Below, in pieces: positions 1-5,516 of a DNA stretch of 5,516 nt; positions within the stretch are counted from its first letter, which is position 1, and each line of letters opens with the position of its first letter. The stretch comes from Thermoleophilia bacterium (GTDB lineage: Bacteria > Actinomycetota > Thermoleophilia > Gaiellales > SKUG01). The position numbers and the translations under genes are program-made. The notes below the pieces were generated by a model, which was given only the letters and a program-made list of their open reading frames with translations, had not been told where the DNA came from and did not search any database. Location of the stretch: the NCBI GenBank assembly GCA_025964455.1, contig JAOPYU010000236.1, positions 1-5,516 on the forward strand, written 5' to 3'.

Positions 1-902
1 GTGTTGGTCTGCAGGAAGGAGTTGGAGCGAACCCGCAGCGTCTTGCCGCCGAGCACCTCCTCGTACCAGTCACGGCCCATGAGCACGTTCGGAGGCCCGT
101 CACCGATCGCCACATCGGCGCGGCTCGAAGATTCGGAGTGCAGCACGCCGACCAGGCCGGGGATCTCGGTCTCGAGGTCGTCGGCCAGCTCCGCGCCCCG
201 GTACAGCCCCTTCTTGGGGTCGACCGGGCCGGTGACCAGGTGCACCTGGACCTCGCCGGTGGCGTGGCCGACGCGCACGACCAGCGCGCGCAGCAGGCCG
301 ACCTGCGAGTCGCGGTCGTACACGGCGAGACCGTGGCGGTTCGCCCATGCGACGGCGGTGCGCAGCGCCTGCACGCCGCGTGGGTCGGCGATGAGGCAGG
401 GATCGATCGGCACGATCTCCTCCCAGGAACCGGCCTTGTGGAAGCCCGCGGAGATCTCACCGGTCTCGGGGTCCTGCGCGAAGGTGTACTCGACCTTGTT
501 GCGGTAGCCGAAGGTGGATTCGGCGCCGATGATCGGATGCATGGGCGGGTTCTGCACGCCACCGATACGCTCGATCGCCTCGCGCACCTGCTGCTCCTTG
601 ACCACGAGCTGAGCCGGGTAGTCGAGGCGCTGCCACGGGCAGCCGCCGCACGTGCCGACGTAGATGCACGGCGGCACGATGCTGTCGGGGCCGACCTCGA
701 TGACCTCCTCGGCGGTCGCCTCGGCGAAGGATCGCTTCACGCGCGTGACGCGTGCGCGAACCCGATCGCCGGGGAGCGCGCGCCCGACGAACAGCACGAA
801 GCCCTCATGACGGGCGACGCCGCGGCCGCCCTGGGCGAGCCGGTCGATCACGACCTCGACGACGTCGCCGGTTCGGACAGGTGCATGTGCGCGTTTGGAC
901 AT
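1..902 (-). CDS. rlmD: 23S rRNA (uracil-C5)-methyltransferase, RlmD/RumA family (5'-partial window: C-terminus missing)
   Basis: This SAM-dependent enzyme methylates C5 of a uridine in 23S rRNA. Only the first 300 residues are present; the gene runs off the left edge. Residues about 9-70 form a TRAM RNA-binding domain (TGDVVEVVIDRLAQGGRGVA). An intact [4Fe-4S] site follows, C79-x5-C85-G-G-C88 with the fourth cysteine C169 in IDPCLIAD, the spacing known from E. coli RumA. The conserved YRNK (133-136) and the SFLQTN stretch that opens the methyltransferase fold are also visible. The SAM loop and catalytic cysteine lie outside the window. ATG at 902 is the only reasonable start, because an in-frame TAG sits four codons upstream; the ribosome site is weak (GGA, 3 nt away). 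It lies 43 bp after the membrane-protein gene on the same strand and is probably co-transcribed. Family assignment is firm. The exact target (U1939-type, or a dual RlmCD-type enzyme) cannot be told from this part. Confidence 0.93.
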   Translation of the reverse strand, partial: MSKRAHAPVRTGDVVEVVIDRLAQGGRGVARHEGFVLFVGRALPGDRVRARVTRVKRSFAEATAEEVIEVGPDSIVPPCIYVGTCGGCPWQRLDYPAQLVVKEQQVREAIERIGGVQNPPMHPIIGAESTFGYRNKVEYTFAQDPETGEISAGFHKAGSWEEIVPIDPCLIADPRGVQALRTAVAWANRHGLAVYDRDSQVGLLRALVVRVGHATGEVQVHLVTGPVDPKKGLYRGAELADDLETEIPGLVGVLHSESSSRADVAIGDGPPNVLMGRDWYEEVLGGKTLRVRSNSFLQTN

Positions 903-945
903 TCGTCCATTCTACGCGCCGCTGCCGATCGGGACCGCCGGTCGG

Positions 946-2400
946 TCAGGCGTGGCAGGACTGCACGCCCTCGTGGGTGTGGCAGTTGGCCGCCGGACCG
1001 CCACCCACCGCACCTGCGCCGGTGCCCGGGCTGGAGATGGGATTCGTGGTCGGGATCTTCGGGATCGTCACCGGGCCCGCGTTGCCCTTCGGCGGCAGCT
1101 TCTGGGTCGTGCCGCCGGTGGTCCCTTCCGCCTTGGGAGGCATGCCCGTACCGCGCCGCGGAGCGGTCGATGATCCCCGGCCGCCGCCCGTCGTGGTCGT
1201 GCGCGTGCCCTGGAACTGGGTCTGGAGCGCCTGCAGCCGTGCATTGGGCCCGGCCTTGAGCGCCGCCGCGATCACCGCGAGCGCGCGGGTCGAGCGACCC
1301 TGGCGTGCCAGGGTGCTGGCGGTGCGGAAGGCGCGATCGAACCCGATCGCCCGGGTCGCCTGGGTGCGGAGCGTGACCAGGTCGGGGCTGAGCGGTCGCA
1401 GCTGCTCGAGCAGGCCGACGGTCGCGACGACCCCGCCCCACTGCTTGCCGCGTCGCTGCGCGGACAGTCGCGTGAGGAGTGCCTTGTTGCGTTCGTTGGC
1501 GGCATCGACCTTGTCGTGGAGCGCCACGGCTGCAGGGTCGGGCGAATCGCCATCGAGGATCGGGTGGAGCAGGTTCGCCGCATCGTCGAAGCTGCCCTGC
1601 TCGTAGAGTGCTGTTGCTTCCTTGACGATCTCGGCTGCGTCGCCTGCGCCGGCGTCCTTGGTCGCGGCGTCGGAACCGACGCCGGCGACCTGCTGCGAGG
1701 CAGGCGCACCCGTGGAATCGCGTCCCGTGATGCGGTCGAAGTCGGAGATGAACAGCCAGATCGCGGCGCACAGGCAGGCGACGGCTGCCGCGGGCACGAT
1801 CGTCTCCCAGCGCATGCGGCGTCGGGTCGCAGGCGGGATCGACAGGCCCGCGCCCTGCACCACGGCGAGCGGCTGCTGGGCGTACTGCTGCGGATGCGCA
1901 TGGCCCGCGAGCCCCGGCACGTGCTGCGGCATCGGGACATGGGCGGGCGCGCCCTGCTGCACGAGCTGCATGCCGTGCGGGGTCGGGAAGGCCCAGGTCT
2001 GTGCCTGCTGGAGCGCGGGATCGAACGCTGCGGCCGTCCCGTTGACGAGCGGCATCGCCTGCCCGTGCTGGAAGTCGGCCTGCTGCGGCGCCCCGATCAT
2101 GCCGCCGTGCGCGGACATCTGGGGCTGCTGGTTCGAGGCCGAACCTGGGAGCACGAACCCCTGCGCGGCGTACTGGAACTGCTGCATCGTGGGCCCGGGG
2201 GCCGCCGGCTGCGCCTGCGCGTACTGCTGGTGCGGCTGCGCGTACTGCTGCTGCATGGGCGCGGCGTGGGGCACGTGACCAGCCATCGGCGCACCGTGCT
2301 GCGGCGGTGCGTACTGCGGCCACGGCGCAGGCGCGAGCGCGGTCTGATCGACCTGCTGCTGCGGATACGCGGGGGCCTGATGCTGGGAGCGCTCGTCCAT
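946..2400 (-). CDS. Single-pass membrane protein with Q/P-rich N-terminus, TPR-like region and Cys/His tail; function unknown
   Basis: I do not recognise this 484-residue protein. Residues 1-190 are low complexity, rich in Gln, Pro, Ala, Tyr and His, with QQYAQ occurring three times (51, 58, 171). A basic stretch ATRRRMRW (191-198) precedes one hydrophobic helix (about 201-218, IVPAAAVACLCAAIWLFI). The positive-inside rule puts the N-terminus in the cytoplasm and the rest outside. Residues about 257-390 are helical and TPR-like, for example ATALYEQGSFDDAANLLHPIL and ASTLARQGRSTRALAVIAAALK. A Gly/Thr/Pro-rich linker (about 400-470) leads to a terminal NCHTHEGVQSCHA. There is no signal peptide at the N-terminus. 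ATG 2400 was chosen because GAGGGAG abuts it and codon use is typical from there. An in-frame ATG at 2457 would add 19 residues but has no visible ribosome site and its codons are less GC-biased. Possible roles are an envelope scaffold or assembly protein, which is a guess. The reading frame itself is well supported by codon bias. Confidence 0.8.
   Translation of the reverse strand: MDERSQHQAPAYPQQQVDQTALAPAPWPQYAPPQHGAPMAGHVPHAAPMQQQYAQPHQQYAQAQPAAPGPTMQQFQYAAQGFVLPGSASNQQPQMSAHGGMIGAPQQADFQHGQAMPLVNGTAAAFDPALQQAQTWAFPTPHGMQLVQQGAPAHVPMPQHVPGLAGHAHPQQYAQQPLAVVQGAGLSIPPATRRRMRWETIVPAAAVACLCAAIWLFISDFDRITGRDSTGAPASQQVAGVGSDAATKDAGAGDAAEIVKEATALYEQGSFDDAANLLHPILDGDSPDPAAVALHDKVDAANERNKALLTRLSAQRRGKQWGGVVATVGLLEQLRPLSPDLVTLRTQATRAIGFDRAFRTASTLARQGRSTRALAVIAAALKAGPNARLQALQTQFQGTRTTTTGGGRGSSTAPRRGTGMPPKAEGTTGGTTQKLPPKGNAGPVTIPKIPTTNPISSPGTGAGAVGGGPAANCHTHEGVQSCHA
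2215..2250 (-). repeat. Short tandem coding repeat (QQYAQ heptads)
   Basis: The 15-mer CTGCGCGTACTGCTG occurs at 2215-2229 and again at 2236-2250, a 21-bp period that encodes the heptads QQYAQPH and QQYAQAQ on the minus strand. Shorter copies of the GCGTACTGC core recur at 1880 and 2309. This is a repeat inside the low-complexity N-terminal region of the membrane protein, not an independent element. Confidence 0.75.
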
Positions 2401-2600
2401 CTCCCTCGAAGGTACCACGGGTTTCCGGATTGCAGAAGAGCCCGTGTGCTCGGCCATCCGGCGGCCCGTTTTGGGTCGCTTACAAAGAATTGACGCGATC
2501 CCAGCGCCGGTGCGGCGAGGCCCCGGCGTCTCCATCCCTTGCATGCCGCTGCTCCGGCAGGCACTCCACCGCACCCCACGATCCACAAGGACGGGACCGA
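2401..2600. promoter_or_regulatory. Divergent intergenic region with AT-rich promoter core
   Basis: This stretch separates two divergently transcribed genes and must carry the promoter of each unless one is driven from elsewhere. The clearly AT-richer part is about 2468-2491, with TTTTGGG, TTACAAAGAATT and a TTGACG (2490-2495) that would serve as a plus-strand -35. I find no good -10 at 17 bp from it and no convincing hexamer pair on the minus strand, so individual promoter elements are not called. If the membrane-protein gene starts at 2457 instead of 2400, the region shrinks to 143 bp. Confidence 0.4.
2587..2591 (+). promoter_or_regulatory. Ribosome binding site AAGGA for the gene at 2601
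   Basis: AAGGA lies 9 nt before ATG 2601 and fixes that start. The same frame stays open upstream for some distance, but the sequence before 2587 lacks comparable coding bias and reads as intergenic DNA. Confidence 0.65.
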
Positions 2601-3713
2601 ATGACCGAGACCATGCTCGTACGCGCAGCCGGAGGCGGCTGGGAAGAGCTCCGACCGCAGACCACCATGCCGACCGGCGGACTCGTCGAGGTGTTCGGCG
2701 AGGACATCGGCCCGGTCCTGGGCGCGCCGATGCCGGTCGTCGTGGCAGCCTGCGCACCAGCGCTGTCCAGCGGTTCCCCCGACGCCATCTGCCTCGACGG
2801 TGACGGCGGCGTCTGGATCGTGCAGCTCGCCCTCGAGGGCAGCGGCGAGCAGACGCTCCCGCAGCTGCTCGCCTGCGGCGGTGGCCTCGCCGGCATGGAC
2901 TACGACACCTTCGCCGCGCTCTGTGACCGGACCAAGGGCGATTCGCTCGCCTCTTTCGTCGAGGCGCGCGTCGGGCCCGGCTTCCACACGCAGTCCTTCG
3001 AGGTGACCGTCGCCGAGGCGCTCGCCAACGGGCGCTTCCGCCTGGTGGCCATCGTGCGGGAGGCAGCGTCGTCGCTCGTGCAGTCGATGCGCTTCCTGAA
3101 CGCCACGGGCGCGATGGGCTCGCTCTACGAGGCCACGTCGTTCTCGAGCGAATCGGTCACGGCGGTTCGCGCCAAGGCCGTCGACGTCGGGCACTCCGCG
3201 GGCCTGCGACCAGCCACAGCCGGATCGCCCGCCAAGCCGGCAGGCGCCGAGCTCGGGGCGGCGGGCTTCGTCGCCGCGACCGGGAAGACGAGCGGCGACG
3301 ACACGTCACTGCTCATGGCGCAGCTGCAGAAGTCGTGCGCCGCGACGTTCGACGAGGTCCTCTACGAGGGCGAGGCGGGCGAGGCGCACATGCGCGCCAT
3401 GCTCGACGGGATCCCCGAGCCGAACGCCATGGTGGTCGCTTCGACCGACGGCGCCGTCGTCATCTCGTTCGAGGCGCTCGCGCCGATCGATCCGGGCTGG
3501 AGCGTGCGCACCGAGCTCTGCCAGGGCATGGAGCGCCTGCTCGGCGCGGACCTGGGCGACGTTCGCAAGATCAGCCAGCTGAACCTGTCGATCGGCGAGC
3601 ACCTGATGGACGCGACACTGATGGAGGCGCTCGGCGACCTGCTGAGCGACACCGTCGAGGCGCTGCGGGAATCCGCCGCACGCGCTGGGGCGCGAGAGAC
3701 GGCCGCTGCCTGA
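2601..3713 (+). CDS. Unknown protein with a probable inactive PD-(D/E)XK nuclease-like N-terminal domain
   Basis: This is a 370-residue soluble protein with no signal peptide or membrane helix. Residues about 55-185 follow the layout of a bacterial PD-(D/E)XK-like family that I recall from memory: SPDAICLD, then a strand WIVQLAL, a helix LPQLLACGGGLAGM, a strand GRFRLVAIV and a final SMRFLN helix. In active relatives the second strand carries E-x-K. Here the position reads Q75-L76-A77, so D61 and Q88 remain but the metal-binding Glu and Lys are gone, and the Tyr of the usual QxxxY is C92. A Pro/Ala/Gly-rich linker (about 198-232) leads to a C-terminal domain (about 236-357) with mixed strands and helices that I cannot place. 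The gene is divergent from the membrane-protein gene and is followed by a large hairpin, so it is probably monocistronic. The coding call is strong; the nuclease-fold reading is moderate. An unrelated alpha/beta domain is the alternative. Confidence 0.85.
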   Translation: MTETMLVRAAGGGWEELRPQTTMPTGGLVEVFGEDIGPVLGAPMPVVVAACAPALSSGSPDAICLDGDGGVWIVQLALEGSGEQTLPQLLACGGGLAGMDYDTFAALCDRTKGDSLASFVEARVGPGFHTQSFEVTVAEALANGRFRLVAIVREAASSLVQSMRFLNATGAMGSLYEATSFSSESVTAVRAKAVDVGHSAGLRPATAGSPAKPAGAELGAAGFVAATGKTSGDDTSLLMAQLQKSCAATFDEVLYEGEAGEAHMRAMLDGIPEPNAMVVASTDGAVVISFEALAPIDPGWSVRTELCQGMERLLGADLGDVRKISQLNLSIGEHLMDATLMEALGDLLSDTVEALRESAARAGARETAAA

Positions 3714-3752
3714 CCCGAGCGGGGGTCACCACAGGCAGCACCACGTGCCGAC

Positions 3753-3842
3753 CAGTGTGGGTCGGGGCCGTGCCGGAAGCGAGGTCGGGGACGCGAGCGG
3801 TCCCGTCCCCCGATCCGCGGCACACCGCCCCGGCCCACACTG
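3753..3842 (+). terminator. Very long GC-rich hairpin between the 2601-3713 gene and thrS (possible terminator or structured leader)
   Basis: Positions 3753-3768 pair with 3827-3842 as a 16-bp stem with one G-U (CAGTGTGGG against CCCACACTG at its base). After a small internal loop, 3770-3775 pair with 3818-3823. An inner stem then follows: 3785-3793 against 3804-3813, with one bulged C. The whole 90 nt therefore folds into one extended rod. It begins 40 nt after the stop codon at 3713. There is no T-run after it, so it is not a classical intrinsic terminator. Terminators without a T-tract have been proposed in actinomycetes, and a role as a structured RNA, a small-RNA gene or a DNA-level element is also possible. 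Confidence 0.55.
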
Positions 3843-3889
3843 TCAATTCCGGGATTCCCGGCGATGGATGTGCATTCCGTCGAGATGAA

Positions 3890-3910
3890 GTCGACGTTCT
3901 GCACGTCGAC
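3890..3910. promoter_or_regulatory. Perfect inverted repeat GTCGACG-N7-CGTCGAC upstream of thrS
   Basis: Two 7-bp arms (3890-3896 and 3904-3910) are exact reverse complements around TTCTGCA. The centre lies about 93 bp before the thrS start. If thrS is transcribed from the -10 at 3980, this site is upstream of the promoter and would act as DNA, such as an operator or activator site. If transcription starts further upstream, it would form an RNA hairpin. A 7-bp symmetric site can also occur by chance in DNA this GC-rich. Confidence 0.35.
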
Positions 3911-3979
3911 GGTGGATCTGCGCCGAGCGGACCGCGGTGCGCCGGGCGACGCAGCTCGGATCGATCCCACGCGCGCGGG

Positions 3980-3985
3980 TATGCT
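3980..3985 (+). promoter_or_regulatory. Probable thrS -10 element TATGCT giving a leaderless transcript
   Basis: TATGCT fits the TANNNT -10 consensus common in actinomycetes, and GG precedes it. The first T of the thrS mRNA region would be followed by a 7-nt gap (3986-3992) that places the start site exactly on the A of ATG 3993. No Shine-Dalgarno sequence precedes that ATG, which agrees with a leaderless message. No clear -35 is visible at the expected distance (about 3957-3962). Confidence 0.5.
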
Positions 3986-3992
3986 TGCGCGC

Positions 3993-5516
3993 ATGAGCGC
4001 ATCCGACGTGAGCACGATCTCCATCACCCTTCCCGACGGCTCCGAGCGTGAGCTCTCGGCGGGCGCGACGGGGCTCGACCTCGCGCGCTCGATCGGCGAG
4101 GGCCTCGCACGGGCAGCGATCGCGGTGCAGGTCAACGACGGCCCGACGCAGGACCTGCGACTGGCGCTCGCCGACGGCGACCGGGTGCGCATCATCACGA
4201 GCCGCGACGACGAGGCGCTCGGCGTCCTGCGCCACAGCGCGGCCCACGTGCTCGCCGAGGCCGTCGTCGCGCGGTACCCCGGCACGAAGGTGACGATCGG
4301 CCCGGCGATCGAGAACGGCTTCTACTACGACTTCGCCTTCCCCGAGGACGTCGTCATCAACGACGAGGCGCTGGCCCAGCTCGAGAAGGACATGAAGCAC
4401 CTGGTCAAGCAGGGGCGCACGTGGGACCGCTGGGAGGTCAGTCGCGACGAGGCGCTCGAGTACTTCCGCGAGCGCGACGAGGCATTCAAGGTCGAGCTCA
4501 TCCAGGACCTGCCCGCCGACGAGCCGATCACGTTCTACCGGCAGGGCGAATTCACCGACCTGTGCCGAGGCCCGCACGTGCAGGACGCCAAGGCGATGAA
4601 GGCGATCAAGCTCACCTCGACCGCCGGCGCCTACTGGCGCGGTGATTCGACGCGTGAGCAGCTGACCCGCATCTACGGCACGGCGTTCTTCTCCAAGGAC
4701 GACCTCGCCACCCACCTCGCGAACATCGAGCGCGCCAAGCTCAACGACCACCGCCTGCTCGGCACCAAGCTCGACCTGTTCAGCTTCGACCCGGTCAGCC
4801 CGGGTGCGCCGTTCTGGCATCCGCGTGGCCTCGCGATCTGGAACGCGATCACCGAGATGTGGCGCGAGGAGCACAACAAGCGTGGCTACCAGGAGGTGAA
4901 GACTCCGATCCTGTACAAGCCCGAGCTCTGGAAGAAGTCGGGCCACTGGGACGCCTACAAGGACGGCATGTTCTTCACCGAGCTGGATGCCGACGGGCAC
5001 CAGTTCGGGCTCAAGCCGATGAACTGCCCGGCGCACGCGACGCTCATCAAGACCCGCCGGCTCTCCTACCGCGACCTGCCCGTGCGCATGAACGAGCAGG
5101 GGCATGTGCACCGGTTCGAGGCGAGCGGCGTGCTGCACGGCCTGCTTCGCGTCCGCGGGTTCACGCAGGACGACGCCCACATCTTCTGTGCGCCGGAGCA
5201 GGTGCTCGACGAGGTGACGACGACCCTGGAGTTCGTGCGCGACCTGATGGCGCTGTTCGGCTTCGACCACTACTCGATGGAGCTGTCGACGCGACCCGAG
5301 AAGGCGATCGGCGACGCCGCGCTCTGGGAGCGCGCCGAGAACGCCCTCGCCGAAGCGCTCGTGCGCAACGGCCTCGAGTACACGCTCAACCCCGGCGACG
5401 GCGCCTTCTACGGGCCGAAGATCGACTTCCACATCCATGACTCGATGGGTCGCACGTGGCAGTGCGGCACCATCCAGCTCGACTACAACATGGCGCAGCC
5501 CGAGCGCTTCGACATC
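3993..5516 (+). CDS. thrS: Threonyl-tRNA synthetase (partial, C-terminus missing)
   Basis: This class II synthetase charges tRNA-Thr with threonine in the cytoplasm. The 508 residues present comprise a TGS domain (about 8-69), the editing domain with its HxxxH pair H81/H85 (HSAAHVLAEA) and CRGPH (C191, H195), and most of the catalytic core. Motif 1 lies around GYQEVKTPIL (298-307). The first two zinc ligands are C345 (KPMNCPAH) and H396 (DDAHIFC). Motif 2 is represented by HRFE (R374, E376), followed by LLRVRGFTQDDAH. The third zinc histidine, motif 3 and the anticodon-binding domain are beyond the right edge; the family is usually about 640-690 residues. ATG 3993 was preferred because a -10 box sits at leaderless distance before it. 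ATG 3981 is in frame four codons upstream but overlaps that box. The frame stays open further upstream without conserved sequence. Editing and catalytic residues visible here are intact, so the enzyme should be functional and able to clear mischarged serine. Confidence 0.97.
   Translation, partial: MSASDVSTISITLPDGSERELSAGATGLDLARSIGEGLARAAIAVQVNDGPTQDLRLALADGDRVRIITSRDDEALGVLRHSAAHVLAEAVVARYPGTKVTIGPAIENGFYYDFAFPEDVVINDEALAQLEKDMKHLVKQGRTWDRWEVSRDEALEYFRERDEAFKVELIQDLPADEPITFYRQGEFTDLCRGPHVQDAKAMKAIKLTSTAGAYWRGDSTREQLTRIYGTAFFSKDDLATHLANIERAKLNDHRLLGTKLDLFSFDPVSPGAPFWHPRGLAIWNAITEMWREEHNKRGYQEVKTPILYKPELWKKSGHWDAYKDGMFFTELDADGHQFGLKPMNCPAHATLIKTRRLSYRDLPVRMNEQGHVHRFEASGVLHGLLRVRGFTQDDAHIFCAPEQVLDEVTTTLEFVRDLMALFGFDHYSMELSTRPEKAIGDAALWERAENALAEALVRNGLEYTLNPGDGAFYGPKIDFHIHDSMGRTWQCGTIQLDYNMAQPERFDI

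Noticed and set aside
138..1259. Plus-strand open frame across the rlmD region
   Set aside because: It lies antisense to a recognisable TRAM and Fe-S methyltransferase and runs across the end of the next gene, so it is a shadow.
1880..2319. Recurring GCGTACTGCTG units as a possible CRISPR-like or intergenic repeat array
   Set aside because: They are irregularly spaced, in frame, and encode the QQYA units of the low-complexity protein region.
848..2323. Alternative minus-strand frame overlapping the membrane-protein gene
   Set aside because: It overlaps almost the entire 946-2400 gene, gives an Arg/Ala-rich translation without domains, and runs into the start of rlmD. The chosen frame has the membrane helix, TPR-like pattern and better codon bias.
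2401..2425. T-box-like string GGTACCACGGG
   Set aside because: It only loosely resembles the T-box antiterminator sequence, lacks a stem I or terminator partner, and neither adjacent gene is an amino-acid or tRNA-charging gene in the right orientation.
3714..3992. N-terminal extension of thrS, or read-through of the TGA at 3711
   Set aside because: The upstream gene and thrS share a frame and no stop occurs between 3714 and 3992, with in-frame ATGs at 3867 and 3885. The intervening translation has no conserved ThrRS sequence, the DNA is occupied by a large hairpin, and a stop-free run of this length is not rare in DNA this GC-rich.
3843..5438. Long minus-strand open frame opposite thrS
   Set aside because: The plus strand encodes a clear threonyl-tRNA synthetase. 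The antisense frame is long only because GC-rich third positions suppress stops, and its translation is low-complexity Arg/Val/Leu/Glu without motifs.

Overview
The window is high-GC DNA with strong G/C preference at third codon positions. The gene content is ordinary bacterial chromosome, most like a high-GC actinomycete-type lineage (Actinomycetota, perhaps a deep branch such as Thermoleophilia). That placement is inferred from composition, the style of the ThrRS and RlmD proteins, and a probable leaderless -10-type promoter. I see no mobile elements, CRISPR arrays, tRNAs or rRNAs.

Layout, left to right. (1) Positions 1-902, minus strand: the N-terminal 300 residues of a TRAM-domain, iron-sulfur 23S rRNA (uracil-C5) methyltransferase of the RlmD/RumA family, cut by the left edge. 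(2) Positions 946-2400, minus strand, 43 bp upstream of (1) and likely co-transcribed with it: an unrecognised single-pass membrane protein. It has a Gln/Pro/Ala/Tyr/His-rich cytoplasmic N-terminus, one transmembrane helix, a TPR-like helical region, a Gly/Thr/Pro linker and a Cys/His-rich C-terminal tip. (3) Positions 2401-2600: a divergent intergenic region with an AT-rich core. (4) Positions 2601-3713, plus strand: an unrecognised 370-residue soluble protein. Its first half looks like a PD-(D/E)XK-type nuclease fold whose catalytic E-x-K has been lost. (5) Positions 3714-3992: 279 bp with no convincing gene. It holds a very long hairpin (3753-3842), a perfect 7-bp inverted repeat (3890-3910) and a -10 box placed for leaderless transcription. 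(6) Positions 3993-5516, plus strand: threonyl-tRNA synthetase (thrS), cut by the right edge after 508 residues.

Functionally, the flanks are translation housekeeping (rRNA modification and tRNA charging) and the centre is two uncharacterised genes transcribed divergently. Nothing in the sequence ties the two central genes to a known defence or metabolic system. The points most worth following are the membrane protein's unusual architecture, the apparently nuclease-dead protein, and the structured DNA/RNA upstream of thrS.
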